Below, piece by piece: positions 46,619 through 57,735 of a stretch of 64,000 bases of DNA. Source of the DNA: Bradysia coprophila (taxonomy: Eukaryota; Arthropoda; Insecta; Diptera; Sciaridae); the NCBI RefSeq assembly GCF_014529535.1, contig NW_023503807.1, positions 1,897,332 to 1,961,331 on the forward strand, written 5' to 3'. Position numbers and translations under genes: made by a program. Positions within the stretch are counted from its first letter, which is position 1, and each line of letters begins with the position of its first letter. A model generated the notes under the pieces. It was not told the DNA's origin, ran no database searches, and was given only the letters and a program-made list of their open reading frames with translations.

Positions 46619-47011
46619 ACTAGGCCCTATGTGTATTTATACTCAATAAATTTGAAAGGAACGTTGCGCTATGCGCAATTTCTAAGATGTACACATTACA
46701 TAATAATTTTACTTTAACTACTTTAACCGGCGCAATAGGCTTACGGTCAAAGTAGGGTGACAGACGCACTAGGGTCACGTACGCAATAGATATACGGGTT
46801 TGTACGGGGCTCAGTCGCAGCAAACGCTCCGACTGTTCTGATGGCTCGTTTTTAATTACAAGTAAAAAAATCACCATAATTTTTTTTCCTCTGCAAATGA
46901 TTTTATTTACTTGTTTCCAACCTGTAACTTATAGTAGCAGAAGTTGCTTACGCCACGCCATACACATTGTTTTCATTTCGTTTGATGAGACGCTATCGAA
47001 AGCTGCCTGCA

Positions 47012-47181
47012 CAATACCCTCTCTAGCAACCTAACTACATTTATTAACGTGGTAAAAATGCAAAAAAGCTCTCGCATTTTACATGTGAAATTAGAAATTA
47101 GGCAACAGTGTATGATTCTACAAACAAAGGAATAAGTTGATATTTTGACAAAACGAAGTTTGTTTGCTAGAGAGGGTATTG
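47012..47181. mobile_element. MITE, CAATACTCTCTC family, copy 3
   Basis: CAATACCCTCTCTAGCAAC at the left and TTGCTAGAGAGGGTATTG at the right. CTGCAC occurs next to each end (47006-47011 area and 47184-47189) but not in perfect register, so the duplication is imperfect. It directly precedes the giant foldback. Confidence 0.72.
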
Positions 47182-47656
47182 GTCTGCACTAGGGGTTTGC
47201 GATGGATAAAGGATCGATACTGGCGTAGTCCACAAAAAACATAGATGTCAAAAATCGATTTTGAAAATTAAATAAAATTCATTTACAACTTGCGACAAAT
47301 CATACTAGCTAAATATTTGAGTTTTCGGTCTCCCACCTATTTTGACCTCTACCAAAAAACTTTGAGATCTTTGTTAGCTGTAATAGTCTTATTCTACTAA
47401 TTAATGTCCAGTGCTACAGAAAAAAAAAAAATCCGGCCGCAGTTTGTCGAAAAAGTATTTTTGGTGAGTCGTCAAAGTTCGCCGACTATGAAAAATTCAG
47501 TGGATCTTAACCTTAAAAATTCGGAAATTCATCTAGAAAATGATTCAATTTTTGATCAAGGGGGCCTAAATTCTTGGGAATATTGTAAGTTTTCCAGCGC
47601 AGAAAAATTATGTCCTTGAATTTAGCACAAGATTAAAAACACAAGATTAGTAAATA

Positions 47657-47765
47657 TCTTGATATATCAAGATTTGGTGACACGAATCTTGATTCAAGAT
47701 TTGTTTGACCGAATCTTGATATATCAAGATTCATGTCACCGGTTCTTGTATATCAAGATTTTATT
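47657..47765. repeat. Left-arm 30-bp repeats with TCTTGATATATCAAGA
   Basis: About four units, spaced near 28-30 bp, each centred on the palindrome TCTTGATATATCAAGA; one is diverged to TCTTGATTCAAGA. They pair with the array at 53431-53575. Confidence 0.8.
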
Positions 47766-47998
47766 GGTTAACATCTTAAGGACTAGCGTCACCGTCCACA
47801 GAATTCTCACTAGCAGAGCTTATGATTCTTTACGAAAAATAAATAACGTCTCAGGGACTCTACCGTCACTGTACAATCGACGAAAAAGGGTGATAGTATA
47901 TCTACCGGTATTAAAACCGGAAAACACCAATGAAAAGTGTATTTTTATTGGAAAAATGTAGTTTTTATTTGGTTATTTGGCCTGAATATAAATATATC

Positions 47999-50900
47999 GT
48001 CTTCACATAAATTTCCATAAAAAAAATTTTTTGTCAAGAAACATGCACAAAAATTTCGATTCAAAAAATTTTTTCTAGAAGAAACATGCTCCATTTGGGC
48101 TAATTTTAAGTTATTGTCTTCACAAAAATTTCGATTCAAAAAAATTTTTCTCGAAGAAACATGCTCCATTTGGGCTAATTTTAAGTTATTGTCTTCACAA
48201 AAATTTCGATACAAAAAAATTTTTCTTGAAGAAACATGCTCCATTTGAGCTAATTTTAAGTTATTGTCTTCACAAAAATTTCGAAACAAAAAAATTTTTC
48301 TTGAAGAAACATTCTCCATTTGGGCTAATTTTAAGTTATTGTCTTCACAAAAATTTCTATACAAAAAATTTTTTCTAGAAGAAACATGCTCCATTTGGGC
48401 TAATTTTAAGTTATTGCCTTCACAAAAATTTCTATACAAAAAATTTTTTCTTGAAGAAACATGCTCCATTTGGGCTAATTTTAAGTTATTGTCTTCACAA
48501 AAATTTCTATACAAAAAATTTTTTCTTGAAGAAACATGCTCCATTTGGGCTAATTTTAAGTTATTGTCTTCACAAAAATTTCGATACAAAAAATTTTTTC
48601 TAGAAGAAACATGCTCCATTTGGGCTAATTTTAAGTTATTGTCTTCACAAAAATTTCTATACAAAAAATTTTTTCTAGAAGAAACATGCTCCATTTGGGC
48701 TAATTTTAAGTTATTGTCTTCACAAAAATTTCTATACAAAAAGTTTTTTCTTGAAGAAACATGCTCCATTTGGGCTAATTTTAAGTTATTGTCTTCACAA
48801 AAATTTCGATACAAAACATTTTTTCTAGAAGAAACATGCTCCATTTGGGCTAATTTTAAGTTATTGTCTTCACAAAAATTTCTATACAAAAAATTTTTTC
48901 TTGAAGAAACATGCTCCATTTGGGCTAATTTTAAGTTATTGTCTTCACAAAAATTTCGATACAAAAAAATTTTTCTAGAAGAAACATGCTCCATTTGGGC
49001 TAATTTTAAGTTATTGCTTCACAAAAATTTCGGTTCAAAAAAATTTTTCTTGAAGAAACATTCTCCATTTGGGCTAATTTTAAGTTATTGTCTTCACAAA
49101 AATTTCTATACAAAAAGTTTTTTCTTGAAGAAACATGCTCCATTTGGGCTAATTTTAAGTTATTGTCTTCACAAAAATTTCGATACAAAACATTTTTTCT
49201 AGAAGAAACATGCTCCATTTGGGCTAATTTTAAGTTATTGTCTTCACAAAAATTTCTATACAAAAAATTTTTTCTTGAAGAAACATGCTCCATTTGGGCT
49301 AATTTTAAGTTATTGTCTTCACAAAAATTTCGATACAAAAAATTTTTTCTAGAAGAAACATGCTCCATTTGGGCTAATTTTAAGTTATTGCTTCACAAAA
49401 ATTTCGGTTCAAAAAAATTTTTCTAGAAGAAACATGCTCCATTTGGGCTAATTTTAAGTTATTGTCTTCACAAAAATTTCGATACAAAAAATTTTTTCTT
49501 GAAGAAACATTCTCCATTTGGGCTAATTTTAAGTTATTGTCTTCACAAAAATTTCGATACAAAACATTTTTTCTAGAAGAAACATGCTCCATTTGGGCTA
49601 ATTTTAAGTTATTGTCTTCACAAAAATTTCTATACAAAAAATTTTTTCTTGAAGAAACATGCTCCATTTGGGCTAATTTTAAGTTATTGTCTTCACAAAA
49701 ATTTCGATACAAAAAATTTTTTCTTGAAGAAACATGCTCCATTTGGGCTAATTTTAAGTTATTGTCTTCACAAAAATTTCGATACAAAAAATTTTTTCTT
49801 GAAGAAACATGCTCCATTTGGGCTAATTTTAAGTTATTGTCTTCACAAAAATTTCTATACAAAAAGTTTTTTCTTGAAGAAACATGCTCCATTTGGGCTA
49901 ATTTTAAGTTATTGTCTTCACAAAAATTTCGATACAAAACATTTTTTCTAGAAGAAACATGCTCCATTTGGGCTAATTTTAAGTTATTGTCTTCACAAAA
50001 ATTTCTATACAAAAAATTTTTTCTTGAAGAAACATGCTCCATTTGGGCTAATTTTAAGTTATTGTCTTCACAAAAATTTCGATACAAAAAATTTTTTCTA
50101 GAAGAAACATGCTCCATTTGGGCTAATTTTAAGTTATTGCTTCACAAAAATTTCGGTTCAAAAAAATTTTTCTAGAAGAAACATGCTCCATTTGGGCTAA
50201 TTTTAAGTTATTGTCTTCACAAAAATTTCGATACAAAAAATTTTTTCTTGAAGAAACATTCTCCATTTGGGCTAATTTTAAGTTATTGTCTTCACAAAAA
50301 TTTCGATTCAAAAAAATTTTTCTCGAAGAAACATGCTCCATTTGGGCTAATTTTAAGTTATTGTCTTCACAAAAATTTCGATACAAAAAATTTTTTCTTG
50401 AAGAAACATGCTCCATTTGAGCTAATTTTAAGTTATTGTCTTCACAAAAATTTCGAAACAAAAAAATTTTTCTTGAAGAAACATTCTCCATTTGGGCTAA
50501 TTTTAAGTTATTGTCTTCACAAAAATTTCTATACAAAAAATTTTTTCTTGAAGAAACATTCTCCATTTGGGCTAATTTTAAGTTATTGTCTTCACAAAAA
50601 TTTCTATACAAAAAATTTTTTCTAGAAGAAACATGCTCCATTTGGGCTAATTTTAAGTTATTGTCTTCACAAAAATTTCGAAACAAAAAAATTTTTCTTG
50701 AAGAAACATTCTCCATTTGGGCTAATTTTAAGTTATTGTCTTCACAAAAATTTCTATACAAAAAATTTTTTCTAGAAGAAACATGCTCCATTTGGGCTAA
50801 TTTTAAGTTATTGCCTTCACAAAAATTTCTATACAAAAAATTTTTTCTAGAAGAAACATGCTCCATTTGGGCTAATTTTAAGTTATTGTCTTCACAAAAA

Positions 50901-53145
50901 TTTCTATACAAAAAATTTTTTCTTGAAGAAACATGCTCCATTTGGGCTAATTTTAAGTTATTGTCTTCACAAAAATTTCGATTCAAAAAAATTTTTCTCG
51001 AAGAAACATGCTCCATTTGAGCTAATTTTAAGTTATTGTCTTCACAAAAATTTCGAAACAAAAAAAATTTTCTTGAAGAAACATGCTCCATTTGGGTTAA
51101 TTTTAAGTTATTGTCTTCACAAAAATTTCGATACAAAAAAAAAATTTATTGAAGAAACATGCTCCATTTGGGTTAATTTTAAGTTATTGTCTTCACAAAA
51201 ATTTCGATACAAAAAAAAATTTATTGAAGAAACATGCTCCATTTGGGCTAATTTTAAGTTATTGTCTTCACAAAAATTTCGAAACAAAAAAATTTTTCTT
51301 GAAGAAACATTCTCCATTTGGGCTAATTTTAAGTTATTGTCTTCACAAAAATTTCTATACAAAAAATTTTTTCTAGAAGAAACATGCTCCATTTGGGCTA
51401 ATTTTAAGTTATTGCCTTCACAAAAATTTCGATACAAAAAATTTTTTCTAGAAGAAACATGCTCCATTTGGGTTAATTTTAAGTTATTGTCTTCACAAAA
51501 ATTTCGAAACAAAAAAAATTTTCTTGAAGAAACATGCTCCATTTCAGCTAATTTTAAGTTATTGTCTTCACAAAAATTTCGAAACAAAAAAATTTTTCTT
51601 GAAGAAACATTCTCCATTTGGGCTAATTTTAAGTTATTGTCTTCACAAAAATTTCTATACAAAAAATTTTTTCTTGAAGAAACATGCTCCATTTGAGCTA
51701 ATTTTAAGTTATTGTCTTCACAAAAATTTCGATACAAAAAATTTTTTCTTGAAGAAACATGCTCCATTTGGGCTAATTTTAAGTTATTGTCTTCACAAAA
51801 ATTTCGATACAAAAAATTTTTTCTAGAAGAAACATGCTCCATTTGGGTTAATTTTAAGTTATTGTCTTCACAAAAATTTCGATACAAAAAATTTTTTCTT
51901 GAAGAAACATGCTCCATTTGAGCTAATTTTAAGTTATTGTCTTCACAAAAATTTCGAAACAAAAAAATTTTTCTTGAAGAAACATTCTCCATTTGGGCTA
52001 ATTTTAAGTTATTGTCTTCACAAAAATTTCTATACAAAAAATTTTTTCTTGAAGAAACATTCTCCATTTGGGCTAATTTTAAGTTATTGTCTTCACAAAA
52101 ATTTCTATACAAAAAATTTTTTCTAGAAGAAACATGCTCCATTTGGGCTAATTTTAAGTTATTGTCTTCACAAAAATTTCGATACAAAAAATTTTTTCTT
52201 GAAGAAACATTCTCCATTTGGGCTAATTTTAAGTTATTGTCTTCACAAAAATTTCGATTCAAAAAAATTTTTCTCGAAGAAACATGCTCCATTTGGGCTA
52301 ATTTTAAGTTATTGTCTTCACAAAAATTTCGATACAAAAAATTTTTTCTAGAAGAAACATGCTCCATTTGGGCTAATTTTAAGTTATTGTCTTCACAAAA
52401 ATTTCTATACAAAAAATTTTTTCTTGAAGAAACATGCTCCATTTGGGCTAATTTTAAGTTATTGTCTTCACAAAAATTTCGATTCAAAAAAATTTTTCTC
52501 GAAGAAACATGCTCCATTTGAGCTAATTTTAAGTTATTGTCTTCACAAAAATTTCGAAACAAAAAAAATTTTCTTGAAGAAACATGCTCCATTTGGGTTA
52601 ATTTTAAGTTATTGTCTTCACAAAAATTTCGATACAAAAAAAAATTTATTGAAGAAACATGCTCCATTTGGGTTAATTTTAAGTTATTGTCTTCACAAAA
52701 ATTTCGATACAAAAAAAAATTTATTGAAGAAACATGCTCCATTTGGGCTAATTTTAAGTTATTGTCTTCACAAAAATTTCGAAACAAAAAAATTTTTCTT
52801 GAAGAAACATTCTCCATTTGGGCTAATTTTAAGTTATTGTCTTCACAAAAATTTCTATACAAAAAATTTTTTCTAGAAGAAACATGCTCCATTTGGGCTA
52901 ATTTTAAGTTATTGCCTTCACAAAAATTTCTATACAAAAAATTTTTTCTAGAAGAAACATGCTCCATTTGGGTTAATTTTAAGTTATTGTCTTCACAAAA
53001 ATTTCGAAACAAAAAAAATTTTCTTGAAGAAACATGCTCCATTTGGGTTAATTTTAAGTTATTGTCTTCACAAAAATTTCGATACAAAAAAAAATTTATT
53101 GAAGAAACATGCTCCATTTGGGCTAATTTTAAGTTATTGTCTTCC
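47999..53145. repeat. 75-bp satellite array, about 68 units
   Basis: Units repeat every 75 bp: for example GTCTTCAC starts at 48116, 48191 and 48266. Each has CACAAAAATTTC, an A-run then T-run, GAAGAAACATGCTCCATTTG and GCTAATTTTAAGTTATTG. Because 75 is 25 codons, frames stay open; the minus strand reads MEHVSSRKNFLYRNFCEDNN plus LKLAQ per unit in blocks of 349, 120, 245, 335 and 685 codons. Three units are one base short (near 49012, 49386, 50134) and break the frame. There are no spacers, so it is not CRISPR. Edge units at 47999-48060 are degenerate. Confidence 0.95.
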
Positions 53146-53195
53146 GGTATTGTAAAAGCGGTACGGTATTGCATTCCCTAATTAAGATTCTTATT

Positions 53196-53263
53196 CCTAA
53201 CAGAGAATAGTCCAATTTAATGAATACCAATTCATCAAATTGGACTATTCTCCGTTAAGAATC
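53196..53263. repeat. Short hairpin at the satellite border
   Basis: CTAACAGAGAATAGTCCAAT with TTAATGAAT pairs with ATTCATCAAATTGGAC and TATTCTCCGTTAAG. It sits between the satellite and the right arm. Confidence 0.7.
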
Positions 53264-53430
53264 GTAATCACTGCCAGTGAGAATATGCAGACAATCTATC
53301 ACTCTTTTTCGTTAATTGTTCGACGGTAGAGTCCTTGAGACGTTATTTATTCTTCGTAAGGAATCATAAGCTCTACTGGTGAGAATTCTGTGCACGGTGC
53401 CGCTAGTCCTTAAGATGTTAACCAATAAAA

Positions 53431-53575
53431 TCTTGATATATCAAGATCCGGTGACATGAATCTTGATATATCAAGATTTGGTGACATGAATCTTGATATA
53501 TCAAGATTCGTGTCACCAAATCTTGATATATCAAGATTCGTGTCACCAAATCTTGATATATCAAGATATTTACTA
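53431..53575. repeat. Right-arm 30-bp repeats with TCTTGATATATCAAGA
   Basis: Five units start exactly 30 bp apart (53431, 53461, 53491, 53521, 53551), each TCTTGATATATCAAGA followed by a GTGACATGAA or CGTGTCACCAAA spacer. Confidence 0.9.
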
Positions 53576-54360
53576 ATCTTGTGTTTTTAATCTTGTGCTA
53601 AATTGAAGGACATGAAAAATTTTTGAAAATCATCTGAGAAATGTTTGTGTCGTGAGTGTTTGTTTGGTCTAAAATTGGGGCAGAATGGCTCAATTGAGAA
53701 AATCAAATTTTTGAAAAATGCACAAAAAACATTATTTTTGATTCATATAATTGAATTTAAAATCCATTAACACCTTTTGATAAAAAAATGTAGAGTCAAT
53801 GATTTTTTACACGTTTTCGAAAATTCCGTTTTCTCAATTTTGCCTCAATTTTAGACCAAACAAACACTCACGACAAAAACATTTCTCACATGATTTTCAA
53901 AAATTTTCCTGCGCTGTATAGCCTACCATATTTTTAAGAATTTAAGCCCTCTTGAGCAAAAATTGAATCATTTTCTAGTCGCCTTTCCGAATTTTTAAGG
54001 TTAATATAGACTGAATTTTTCATAGTTGGCGAACTTTGACGACTCACCAAAAATACTTTTTCGACAAACTACGTCCGGATTTTATTTTTTTCTGTAGCAA
54101 TGGACTCCAATTAGTAGAATAATGCTAATACAGCTAACAAAGAGGTTTTTAGTAGAGGTCGAAATAGATGGGAGACCAAAAACTCAAAAATAATTTAGTT
54201 TCTATACCACAAGTTTTAAATAGATTTTTGACATTTAGGGATGATAACAATTTTTTGTGGACTACGCCAGTCTCGATCCTTTATCCATCGCACACCCATA
54301 GCCTGCACCATAAACAGAAAGATTTTTTTTTTTAGAATTCACGTTTATTCTTCTTAATTT

Positions 54361-54660
54361 CTAATCATTAATACAATTTTTAATTAGATAGATTGGAAAT
54401 TTCAACTTGATCAATTTGTGTAGTAAACCATCATCCCAAACAGTATCGAACGCTTTTTCCCCATCGAATAATACATTTCCTGTAGACATTTTCTTTCCGA
54501 ATGCATTTTTAACGTAGTGAGCGATTCGAAAAGCTTGTTGAACTGCTGAGTGAAACTCTCTGAATCCAAATTGATGACTCGGAATGACATTGTGCGAGTT
54601 GATGTGGGTGTCTATTGGATTCAGCAAAATTTTTGTCGCACATATTATTCTAATCTATTT
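54361..54660 (-). pseudogene. Jockey-type reverse transcriptase fragment
   Basis: The minus strand reads PSHQFGFREFHSAVQQAFR and GNVLFDGEKAFDTVWDDGLL, then LHKLIKLKFPIYLI, which match consecutive reverse transcriptase blocks of jockey-clade LINEs (fingers region, with the first catalytic Asp context F-D-x-x-K-A-F-D). The frame begins near 54650 and ends at 54361 before the YxDD block. Nothing else of the element is found, so it is a short relic beside the giant foldback. Confidence 0.8.
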
Positions 54661-54699
54661 TGTGATGGAATTGTGGAACGAAGAAACCTGAACAAAAAA

Positions 54700-55891
54700 G
54701 ATAAAATTTTAATTATTTTACGGGCGAAATTGTTCCAGTTCACTTAAAACTTATTATTTAGCTTTACTGGGTTTTAGAAATAAAGGAGAAAAAAATGTGT
54801 TCAGATCAAGAGAAGATGAGGATGATTATTAAGCTTTCCAGTTGCGGCCTGGAGCCCGCCCCATGAATCATAATAATCATGATTTATGTTTTGATTAATT
54901 TTTGTGATTTTTCGTATTCTGGGTACCTAAACCTTTTTAGAAAATAAAAAAAATGTGCAAGGTTTACTTATTTTACCAGTACGCATCATTTAAAAACGAA
55001 ATAACCAAAAAAATTGACAAATTATTTTTGACATCCTTGAAATACCCTATGAAAAAGTGCACTCTAGGCGGGATATCGCTTGAAGTTTTTGACCGATTTA
55101 AATTTTTTTAAAGCGTAAAGTATAGGATTTTGAATTGGCTACAAACTTCCTAAAGAAAGTTTTCAGGATTTTTTTAGTATTTCGATCAGATTTCAAGGTT
55201 TTAAGCAGTTTTAAGCCATTTTTTTCGGCCATTTTGGATTTTTTTTGTCAATAAAAAAAATTATTCTAAAAAACTTTGAACTTTTAAGAATATTTTACAG
55301 CTTATTCCACATCGATATCTGTTTGGGAACTGACATGAAAATTCATTGAAGCCAAAGTGACATAACGGCCGCTCCCGGCGGAACGAGTGAGCTGCCGGCG
55401 TTGCCCCTGATGATTTTGGAATCAGCATTCCATACAGATCATAACAAAATCATAAAATCAATTTTACCTCGATTTGCACGATCTTTTGCCTTAGCGGACG
55501 CACTATGTTACATGGAACCACTTTTATTTGAAAGATTTATCTTTTGTTTACTTAATTAACATAAATTTTATTAATTATTGAAGATTTCGTTTAACAAAGT
55601 TAATTAATTAATAAAAATGCAGAGTTAACCTACGTGAACCGTGAGTTGTCCGATTTCATATAATTCCAATAAATCATGAATTGTCCCATATACAAATGTC
55701 ATAGGACAACTCGCGGTTTATTGGATGGTAAGTTGACCGGTCATTTTTTCTTCATACAAATTTACACGGACAACTTAAGATCTTTTTTTCACTAGGTCAC
55801 TAAATCATTTACCTTAGACGAAAAACATTACAATGAAAAAAAAATTAAGAAGCACAGCCTGTTGTAACGGGCTAAAGTCAAATTATATAAA
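54700..55891. other. Intergenic, nothing recognised
   Basis: AT-rich sequence without a supported gene. A loose inverted pair lies at about 55639-55720 (CCGTGAGTTGTCC and GGACAACTCGCGG). A short GC-rich run, GGCCGCTCCCGGCGGAACG, lies near 55370. Confidence 0.45.
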
Positions 55892-56277
55892 TTATACAAA
55901 TTTTACGTAACTCAGAAAAACGGTAATGAAGTTAAAATAACTGTTTCTCAGACCGATCCAGATAACGTTAATAAATAAAATGAAACCCAGATTGAAAATT
56001 ATAAATTGAATGTGCCTGTTGAAGGCGTCGATATGAACCGTAAGTGTTTCGATGTTATTACAGAAATATATGAATGTCCAAACTAAAGCATACAAAGAAA
56101 GCCCACCTATTGCGCGCCAAAGGAACCCGTTCGGCGAGATCTGATCACGATGAACTGGCGGTGGTAGGTGACTCGTTGCTTCCTTGATCTCTCTGACAAA
56201 AACCGAATCACAACCCTCATTCCAAAACTGCACATAATCGTCGCAATCCAGTAGACGGTAAACATTGCCATTTGATG
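55892..56277 (-). CDS. Possible terminal exon of a membrane protein, partial
   Basis: An open frame on the minus strand starts after an acceptor-like TTTTTTATCAG (intron side of 56278) and runs 128 codons to a stop at 55892. It reads SNGNVYRLLDCDDYVQFWNE then GCDSVFVREIKEA, a proline-rich turn, then two to three hydrophobic segments (LWRAIGGLSLYALVWTFIYF, FIIFNLGFILFINVIWIGL and FNFITVFLSYV). The soluble part has ordered, non-repetitive codon use. An ATG at 55892-56233 lies inside it and could be a start instead. No upstream exon was found within 1 kb and I do not recognise the family. It may be a real 3' exon, or a retained fragment. Confidence 0.35.
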
Positions 56278-57020
56278 CTGATAAAAAACAGGATAGAAAT
56301 GTTTTAGAACAGAAACTTCGATGTTAAGTAAAATATAGATAAGGGGTCATCCACTGAAAAATTACTGAAAAATAGTCGAAATATATGCATAAAACATCGA
56401 AAAATTCTTTATTTTTGTTGATATCACTCTTATCAGCAATAAATAATGAATAGCCGCACAAAAAACCTCAAAAAAGCGAAAAACAAACGAAAGTAATGAA
56501 TAAAATTTCGTCGACTTGGGGTGGACTTCCACTAAAGTCGCTCCAACCCTTTGCAGTGAAACTTATCTAAGGATGTTTTTGCATGTTATGGTACTACAGA
56601 GACTATGCTCTCTCACCATACATACCATGTCTCGGACTTATGTCACTGCAGCCGGTCAGGGACTTGGGAAAATCACCTATTTTTTCACCTAAAATGATTG
56701 ATATCACCAACAGGTCAACATGGACCTTTTGGTGTGTATACTCAAAATGTGCGTCTCTTCAAGGCCTACAAGGCTAGCTAAAAAAGTTTTTTTTCCAAAA
56801 TGGTTTTACTCGACTAATCGCGAGAAAACGATTTTGGGCCCCTTTTGGCAGACCCTTACTTTTCATGCCCTCGAGCGTCGACAACAAAATAAAGTTCACC
56901 AAACGTAGTACTATGTTTTACTCGCAAAAGTTCAACGAATCGAATGAGCTATAAGTCAATAATATCTGTGACCCCTTGTCCCAAAATGTCTGATTTTGTT
57001 CGATGTTTTGGCGATATCAC
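56278..57020. other. Intergenic, nothing recognised
   Basis: No gene supported. Frames at 56583-56777 and 56720-56908 have no recognisable product. GATATCACTCTTATCAGC at 56421 and GATATCACTCTTAAACG at 57013 suggest repeat fragments. Confidence 0.45.
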
Positions 57021-57209
57021 TCTTAAACGAAATGAAAAAATCCTACGTTGCTTTGTTAGTCCGTCCGTCCGTCCGTCCGTCCGTCCGTGTTTCCTATCTT
57101 CTAAAGTCTTCTTTAGATTTTGTTGAAATTTTTTTAATTTTTCAAACTTTTTCAAACTTTTCAAATTGTTCAAACTTTTTCAAACTTTTTCAAATTTTTT
57201 CAATCTACT

Positions 57210-57533
57210 AATTCTTCCAAAAGAACTGATATCAGTCAAAAACACTCAAAAGAGTAAAAGTGACGCAAGTCCCTGTGCATACTTCCAAAACAACTGATAT
57301 CGCTGGTTGTGACGCATTCTGCGCTTGTACGCAAAAACTGTAACAGGAAAAATTTGACCAAAGAAATTCTAGAAACAAAATTTTACCAAAAATTTTTTGT
57401 TACAGTTTTTGCGTACAAGCGCAGAATGCGTCACCTCCAGCGATATCAGTTGTTTTGGAAGTATGCGCAGGGACTTGCGTCACTTTTACTCTTTTGAGTG
57501 TTTTTGACTGATATCAGTTCTTTTGGAAGAATT
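57210..57533. mobile_element. Inner foldback, 324 bp, nearly perfect
   Basis: AATTCTTCCAAAAGAACTGA with TATCAGTCAAAAACACTC at the left matches the inverse at the right end; ACGCATTCTGCGCTTGTACG and CGTACAAGCGCAGAATGCGT pair near the centre at about 57372. A related half lies at 60395-60545 (TCTAGCGATATCATTCATTT). Confidence 0.85.
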
Positions 57534-57540
57534 AAAAGAT

Positions 57541-57735
57541 TAAAAAAATTGGAAAAATTTAAAAAATTTTAAAAATTTTAAAAAATTTAAAAAATTTTGA
57601 AAAATTTAAAAATTTTAAAAATTTTGAAAAAATTTGAAAAATTTTGAAAAAATTTGAAAAATTTGAAAAATTTAAAAAATTTGAAAAATTTAAAAAATTT
57701 GAAAAATTTTGGAAAATTTAAAAATTTAAAAATAC
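57541..57735. repeat. Low-complexity TTTGAAAAATT run
   Basis: Nearly 200 bp of short AAAATTTGAAAAATTTAAAA-type repeats. The minus-strand frame here gives a run of FFKFFKF residues and is not a gene. Confidence 0.85.

Larger units (their letters stand above)
43949..46848 (+). mobile_element. Nest of Helentron/DINE-1-like elements
   Basis: At least three elements of the family at 2760-3809 are interleaved. A middle element, lacking its 5' end, runs 43949-44133 and resumes at 45727-46130. A complete element is inserted in it at 44134-45726. A third piece, 46131-46848, is the 3' part of another element and starts at an internal position (AAAATCGGGTAAGTGGACC). Each 3' end has GTACGGGGCTCAGTCGCAGC, CGACTGTTCTGA and GGCTCG before T-rich sequence. 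Confidence 0.75.
47193..54303. mobile_element. 7.1-kb giant foldback with satellite core
   Basis: The ends are inverted copies: GGGTTTGCGATGGATAAAGG at the left, CCTTTATCCATCGCACACCC at the right. Pairing can be followed inward: GGCGTAGTCCACAAAAAA, TCGTCAAAGTTCGCC (about 47470 and 54043), the TCTTGATATATCAAGA repeats, TTGGTTAACATCTTAAGGAC, and GACTCTACCGTC (about 47860 and 53330). The arms are about 0.7 kb (left) and 1.1 kb (right), moderately diverged; the right arm carries extra sequence. The core is the 75-bp satellite. TA adjoins both ends, a possible 2-bp target duplication. No transposase was seen. Confidence 0.82.

Noticed and set aside
47999..53145. CRISPR-like array
   Set aside because: Units are contiguous with no unique spacers, and the genome is clearly eukaryotic.
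48264..53181. Several plus-strand open frames of 69-312 codons (MSSQKF... type) across the satellite
   Set aside because: They arise because the unit is 75 bp. Common unit variants put stop codons in the frame, and variants there change residues more than on the minus strand.
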